Source: Algoriphagus sp. (GTDB lineage: Bacteria > Bacteroidota > Bacteroidia > Cytophagales > Cyclobacteriaceae). From it: DNA of 8,165 bases. A program made the position numbers and the translations under genes. Every line of letters starts with the position of its first letter. The first letter of the stretch is position 1. The notes under the pieces were generated by a model. That model was not told the DNA's origin. It ran no database searches and saw only the letters and a program-made list of their open reading frames with translations. The stretch is from positions 1 to 8,165 of the forward strand of contig JALRIY010000100.1 of NCBI GenBank assembly GCA_023255285.1. The letters run 5' to 3'. This document shows, piece by piece, positions 5,263 through 8,165 of the stretch.

Positions 5263-5630
5263 TTTATTTCCACTTTTTACTGCGTTTTTAATTCTTTTGG
5301 GAAAATAAAACATTTCAGACGATCCTACTTCTTTTTCTTTAAATTCCGTGACTGTAAGATTTCAACAATTCGATATCACCTCCATTTCATTTTCAATAAA
5401 TAGTAGCTTAGCACCTTATAAAAAAACTTTCTGATTATCTCCTTTGTCACCAGTCACCAAATAAAAATAAGGTTTGAAGTTCATTTTTATGAGCTGTGGT
5501 CTTTGGACTGTCTTCTTTCGACAATTATCTGCAAGTTTTAGTACGTCGTAAGGACAACTGGCATAATTGCGGATAATCATAATATCTTTTTCCAAAAATC
5601 AATTCCTATCGGGTACAACAGGCTACTTAT
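5263..5630. other. 368-bp divergent intergenic region (carbonic anhydrase / dinB)
   Basis: No gene is seen. About 150 bp of it (5426-5579) is repeat copy B. The remainder, 5263-5425 and 5580-5630, is AT-rich and should hold the promoters of the two divergent genes. No clean TAnnTTTG box with a -33 TTG was found; TATCTTTT at 5583-5590 is one base off. No LexA-like or other inverted operator was recognised before dinB. Confidence 0.55.
5426..5579 (-). repeat. Heptad-containing interspersed repeat, copy B (three heptads)
   Basis: Read on the minus strand from 5579, this copy has the same order of blocks as copy A. The left block (5579-5557) matches at 20 of 23. TGCAGATAAT lies at 5533-5524. The heptads ACAGTCC, AAAGACC and ACAGCTC lie at 5511-5491. 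An 11-bp spacer leads to CTTCAAACC (5479-5471), and a weaker tail runs to 5426. Within it GTCCAAAGACCAC (5508-5496) matches copy A at 12 of 13. On the plus strand ATTATCTGCAA (5524-5534) can pair with TTGCGGATAAT (5567-5577), with one G-T wobble across a 32-base loop. It lies in inverted orientation to copy A, with the carbonic anhydrase gene between them. Its left end is about 50 bp upstream of the dinB start. Confidence 0.68.
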
Positions 5631-6746
5631 ATGGAAAAAAGTTTATTTGATTTCCCAATCCGAAAAATAATCCACTTGGACATGGACGCATTCTATGCTT
5701 CCGTGGAGCAGCTGGATCATCCCGATTGGAGAGCGAAGCCTTTGGTGGTGGGTGGAAATGAAAATCGAGGTGTCGTAGCCGCTGCAAGCTATGAAGCAAG
5801 GAAATTTGGAATTCATTCTGCTATGTCCTCTGCTTTAGCGGCAAGAAAATGCCCCCAACTTATTTTCGCCAAACCTAGATTTGACCGTTACAAAGAAATA
5901 TCCAGACAAATTCGCGAGATCTTTTTTGAATATACGGATTTGGTAGAGCCACTTTCATTGGATGAAGCCTTTTTAGATGTCACCGAAAACAAATTACAGT
6001 TGAATTCGGCTGTACTAATTGCTAGTCAAATCCGAGAAAAAATCAAAGCTACAACAGGTTTAAATGCCTCTGCTGGAATTTCTTACAATAAATTTTTAGC
6101 AAAGATTGCCTCGGATCTCAACAAGCCTAATGGGCAGGCTGTAATACTTCCCGAAGAAGCAGAATCCTTTCTTGAAAAATTGCCCATTGGAAAATTCTTT
6201 GGGATTGGGAAAGTGACGGCTGAAAAAATGAGGCAAGTGGGTATTCATTGCGGCAAAGACTTGAAGGAATATTCACTACAATACCTAGTCAAAAAGTTTG
6301 GTAAATCTGGCGAACACTATTTTCACATTGTCCGTGGAATACACCTATCTCCGGTACAAGCCAATCGGGAACGAAAATCCTTAAGTGCAGAAAATACTTT
6401 TGAAAAAGATCTGTTCCTTTCCCATGAATTGGAGCAGCAATTAGAATTGATCTACCAGGAGATCCTGCGAAGATTAAAAAAAACAGGGATTCAAGGCCGT
6501 ACCCTAACTCTAAAAATCAAATACAACGACTTTTCGCTCCAAACTCGTAGTAAGACATTCGAGCGATTTCCAAATGAAACTCAAATTTGGCAAACTGCCG
6601 TGGAGCTCCTTCATCAAGATTCATTGCCCAAACCCATCCGACTCCTGGGACTTGGCGTCTCCAACTTTTTTGAAGGAGAGTATAGCGGAAGTGCCACTGA
6701 ACAGTTGTCCATTCCATTTTTAAAAATTCCAATCCAAAAGGAATAA
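5631..6746 (+). CDS. dinB: DNA polymerase IV (Y-family translesion polymerase)
   Basis: Pol IV copies past damaged bases with low fidelity and without proofreading, recruited by the sliding clamp. The 371-residue protein has the complete Y-family layout. IIHLDMDAFYASVEQ (13-27) holds metal-binding D17 and the steric-gate aromatic Y22. SLDEAFLDVT (109-118) has catalytic D111 and E112. The thumb/HhH region is IGKFFGIGKVTAEKMRQVG (about 191-209), followed by a little-finger domain from about 245. Near the end, QLSIPF (358-363) resembles the beta-clamp-binding peptide. The ATG at 5631 lies the usual distance before the first beta strand. The gene is flanked by a repeat-bearing gap upstream and 116 bp before miaB, and no SOS-type operator was recognised. 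Confidence 0.96.
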   Translation: MEKSLFDFPIRKIIHLDMDAFYASVEQLDHPDWRAKPLVVGGNENRGVVAAASYEARKFGIHSAMSSALAARKCPQLIFAKPRFDRYKEISRQIREIFFEYTDLVEPLSLDEAFLDVTENKLQLNSAVLIASQIREKIKATTGLNASAGISYNKFLAKIASDLNKPNGQAVILPEEAESFLEKLPIGKFFGIGKVTAEKMRQVGIHCGKDLKEYSLQYLVKKFGKSGEHYFHIVRGIHLSPVQANRERKSLSAENTFEKDLFLSHELEQQLELIYQEILRRLKKTGIQGRTLTLKIKYNDFSLQTRSKTFERFPNETQIWQTAVELLHQDSLPKPIRLLGLGVSNFFEGEYSGSATEQLSIPFLKIPIQKE

Positions 6747-6774
6747 TAATACTGCCATTTTGTCTGTATTTTCA

Positions 6775-6782
6775 TAAATTTG
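6775..6782 (+). promoter_or_regulatory. Candidate -7 element for miaB
   Basis: TAAATTTG fits the Bacteroidota -7 consensus TAnnTTTG and lies in the 116-bp gap before miaB, implying a leader of about 75 bases. The nearest upstream TTTG (6759-6762) is only 12 bp away, too close for a standard -33 element, so the call is weak. Confidence 0.3.
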
Positions 6783-6862
6783 TAAACAATTACACTCCTT
6801 TTGCGTGGTGATTGGTAGAATACTCAAAATTTGAATTTTCGATTGGCACACGATACAACTCC

Positions 6863-8165
6863 ATGAATCTGATCAAAGACATTGACATTTTATCCCCTGA
6901 GGAAGCACAAGCATCTGATTTCAAGACTACCGAAGATCTAAGCACCGGTAAAGAAAAAAAGGTGTACATCGAGAGTTACGGGTGCCAAATGAATTTTTCA
7001 GACTCTGAAATTGTCGCATCCATCATGAAGGAAAATGGCTATGACACCACATCAGATGTTAAAAAAGCGGATGTTATTTTTCTTAACACCTGCTCTATCC
7101 GAGAAAAAGCCGAGCAAACTGTTCGCAATCGGCTCACACACTTCAACGGACTAAAGCGAAATAAACCTGCCATGACTATAGGAATTCTAGGTTGCATGGC
7201 GGAACGTCTTAAAGAAAAATTGCTAGAGGAAGAAAAAATAGTAGACCTAGTTGTTGGACCTGATGCATATCGGGACCTACCTAACTTGGTGACCACAGCA
7301 GAAGATGGGCTTAAAGCAATCAATACGTTCTTGTCTCGAGAGGAAACTTATGGAGACATCTCCCCTGTTCGACTTAACTCAAATGGAGTTTCTGCCTTTA
7401 TTTCCATCATGCGCGGATGTGACAACATGTGTTCCTTCTGTGTAGTACCCTTTACCCGAGGGAGAGAAAGAAGTCGTGATCCAGAATCCATCCTTGCCGA
7501 AGCAAAAGACCTATGGGCCAAAGGATACAAAGAAGTTACCTTATTGGGTCAAAATGTAGATTCCTACAAATGGTCACCAGAGGAAAATAACAAAGCACGA
7601 CTTAATAAAAAAGAGGAGGAAGTGACTGAGGTCGTCACTTTCGCCAACCTTTTGGAGCAAGTTGCACAAGTAAACCCCTTGTTACGGGTTCGTTTTTCCA
7701 CCTCTCATCCAAAGGACATCACAGACGAAGTGCTACATACAATCAAGAAATATGACAATATCTGCAAGTACATTCACCTTCCCGTTCAATCTGGTAATGA
7801 CCGAATATTGAACCTAATGAATCGAACCTACGATCGTGCTTGGTACTTGGATCGGGTACGGGCCATTCGTGAGATTTTAGGCGAAGAATGCGGGATTTCT
7901 TCGGATATGATTGCTGGCTTTTGCTCAGAAACCGAGGAAGAACACCAAGACACTTTGAGTTTGATGGAGTTGGTAAAATACGACTTCTCCTACATGTTTT
8001 ATTATTCCGAGCGTCCAGGCACTCTTGCTGCAAAAAAATACGCGGACGATATCCCGTTGGAAACTAAAAAAAGAAGGCTAGCAGAAATCATTGAAAAGCA
8101 AAGCCAGATTGCCTACGGTCGGAATCGTCTGGATCTTGGAAAAGAACAAATCATACTAATTGATG
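6863..8165 (+). CDS. miaB: tRNA-2-methylthio-N6-isopentenyladenosine37 methylthiotransferase (3' end outside window)
   Basis: MiaB is a radical-SAM methylthiotransferase that adds a methylthio group to C2 of i6A37 in tRNAs reading UNN codons. 434 codons are present, and the C-terminal TRAM domain is cut off at its start. The N-terminal UPF0004 domain has the three Cys that bind the auxiliary 4Fe-4S cluster: C41 (YGCQMNFSDSE), C77 (NTCSIREKA) and C111 (LGCMAERLK). The radical-SAM motif is C186-x3-C190-x2-C193 (RGCDNMCSFCVVPFTRGRE), and LPVQSGNDRIL.LMNR lies further on. NTCSIREKAEQ and PFTRGRERSR favour MiaB over RimO or MtaB. An acidic and basic insert (KARLNKKEEEVTEV, near residue 250) is longer than in E. 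coli and seems usual for Bacteroidota. The start at 6863 gives about 33 residues before the first conserved strand (KVYIESYGC). The first in-frame Met after it lies past C41, so this start is preferred. Confidence 0.96.
   Translation, partial: MNLIKDIDILSPEEAQASDFKTTEDLSTGKEKKVYIESYGCQMNFSDSEIVASIMKENGYDTTSDVKKADVIFLNTCSIREKAEQTVRNRLTHFNGLKRNKPAMTIGILGCMAERLKEKLLEEEKIVDLVVGPDAYRDLPNLVTTAEDGLKAINTFLSREETYGDISPVRLNSNGVSAFISIMRGCDNMCSFCVVPFTRGRERSRDPESILAEAKDLWAKGYKEVTLLGQNVDSYKWSPEENNKARLNKKEEEVTEVVTFANLLEQVAQVNPLLRVRFSTSHPKDITDEVLHTIKKYDNICKYIHLPVQSGNDRILNLMNRTYDRAWYLDRVRAIREILGEECGISSDMIAGFCSETEEEHQDTLSLMELVKYDFSYMFYYSERPGTLAAKKYADDIPLETKKRRLAEIIEKQSQIAYGRNRLDLGKEQIILID

Noticed and set aside
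5263..5313. Longer carbonic anhydrase start (17 extra residues from ATG at 5313)
   Set aside because: The extra residues are basic and unlike the family N-terminus; MACILEVNG at 5262 fits the usual start.
7039..8033. Minus-strand open frames opposite miaB
   Set aside because: They are antisense shadows of the miaB coding sequence with no domain support.
1..8165. CRISPR array, tRNA or rRNA, transposase, toxin-antitoxin or defence genes
   Set aside because: Looked for in both strands and the intergenic gaps; nothing matching was seen. The heptad arrays are too short and degenerate to be CRISPR repeats.

Overview
The window looks like a chromosomal housekeeping segment from a member of the Bacteroidota, most likely Cytophagales and close to Algoriphagus/Cyclobacteriaceae. 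The lineage call rests on four things: a DUF3822 gene directly before coaD, a Bacteroidota-type RecD-like helicase at the left edge, AT-rich intergenic DNA without Shine-Dalgarno motifs, and promoter-like TAnnTTTG boxes. The genus is inferred from gene content and style, not from a database search.

Layout. A truncated RecD-like helicase (1-349, minus) starts 16 bp from a colinear plus-strand group: a Nudix hydrolase (366-875), a membrane-anchored protein of unknown function (926-1510), a DUF3822 protein with a TTG start (1523-2338) and coaD (2341-2796). The last three are packed 12 and 2 bp apart. A second, two-part Nudix protein (2798-3469, minus) converges on coaD with a 1-bp gap. After a 321-bp divergent gap comes pyrE (3791-4435, plus). 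It is followed by a gamma-carbonic anhydrase-like hexapeptide protein (4744-5262, minus), the translesion polymerase dinB (5631-6746, plus) and the first 434 codons of miaB (6863 to the edge, plus).

Function. The genes are mostly unrelated housekeeping functions: coenzyme A synthesis (coaD), UMP synthesis (pyrE), nucleotide sanitation or signalling (two Nudix proteins), DNA repair (helicase, dinB) and tRNA modification (miaB). I see no phage, transposase, CRISPR, toxin-antitoxin or defence genes.

The most unusual content lies between genes. Around the carbonic anhydrase gene are three copies of an interspersed repeat built on degenerate 7-bp units (core AGWCY). From the first heptad to a conserved CTTCAAWYC box the copies measure 46, 39 and 32 bp, exact 7-bp steps. 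Two copies also share a conserved left part and lie in opposite orientation on either side of the gene. I cannot name this repeat family. It is the strongest candidate for something undescribed here.
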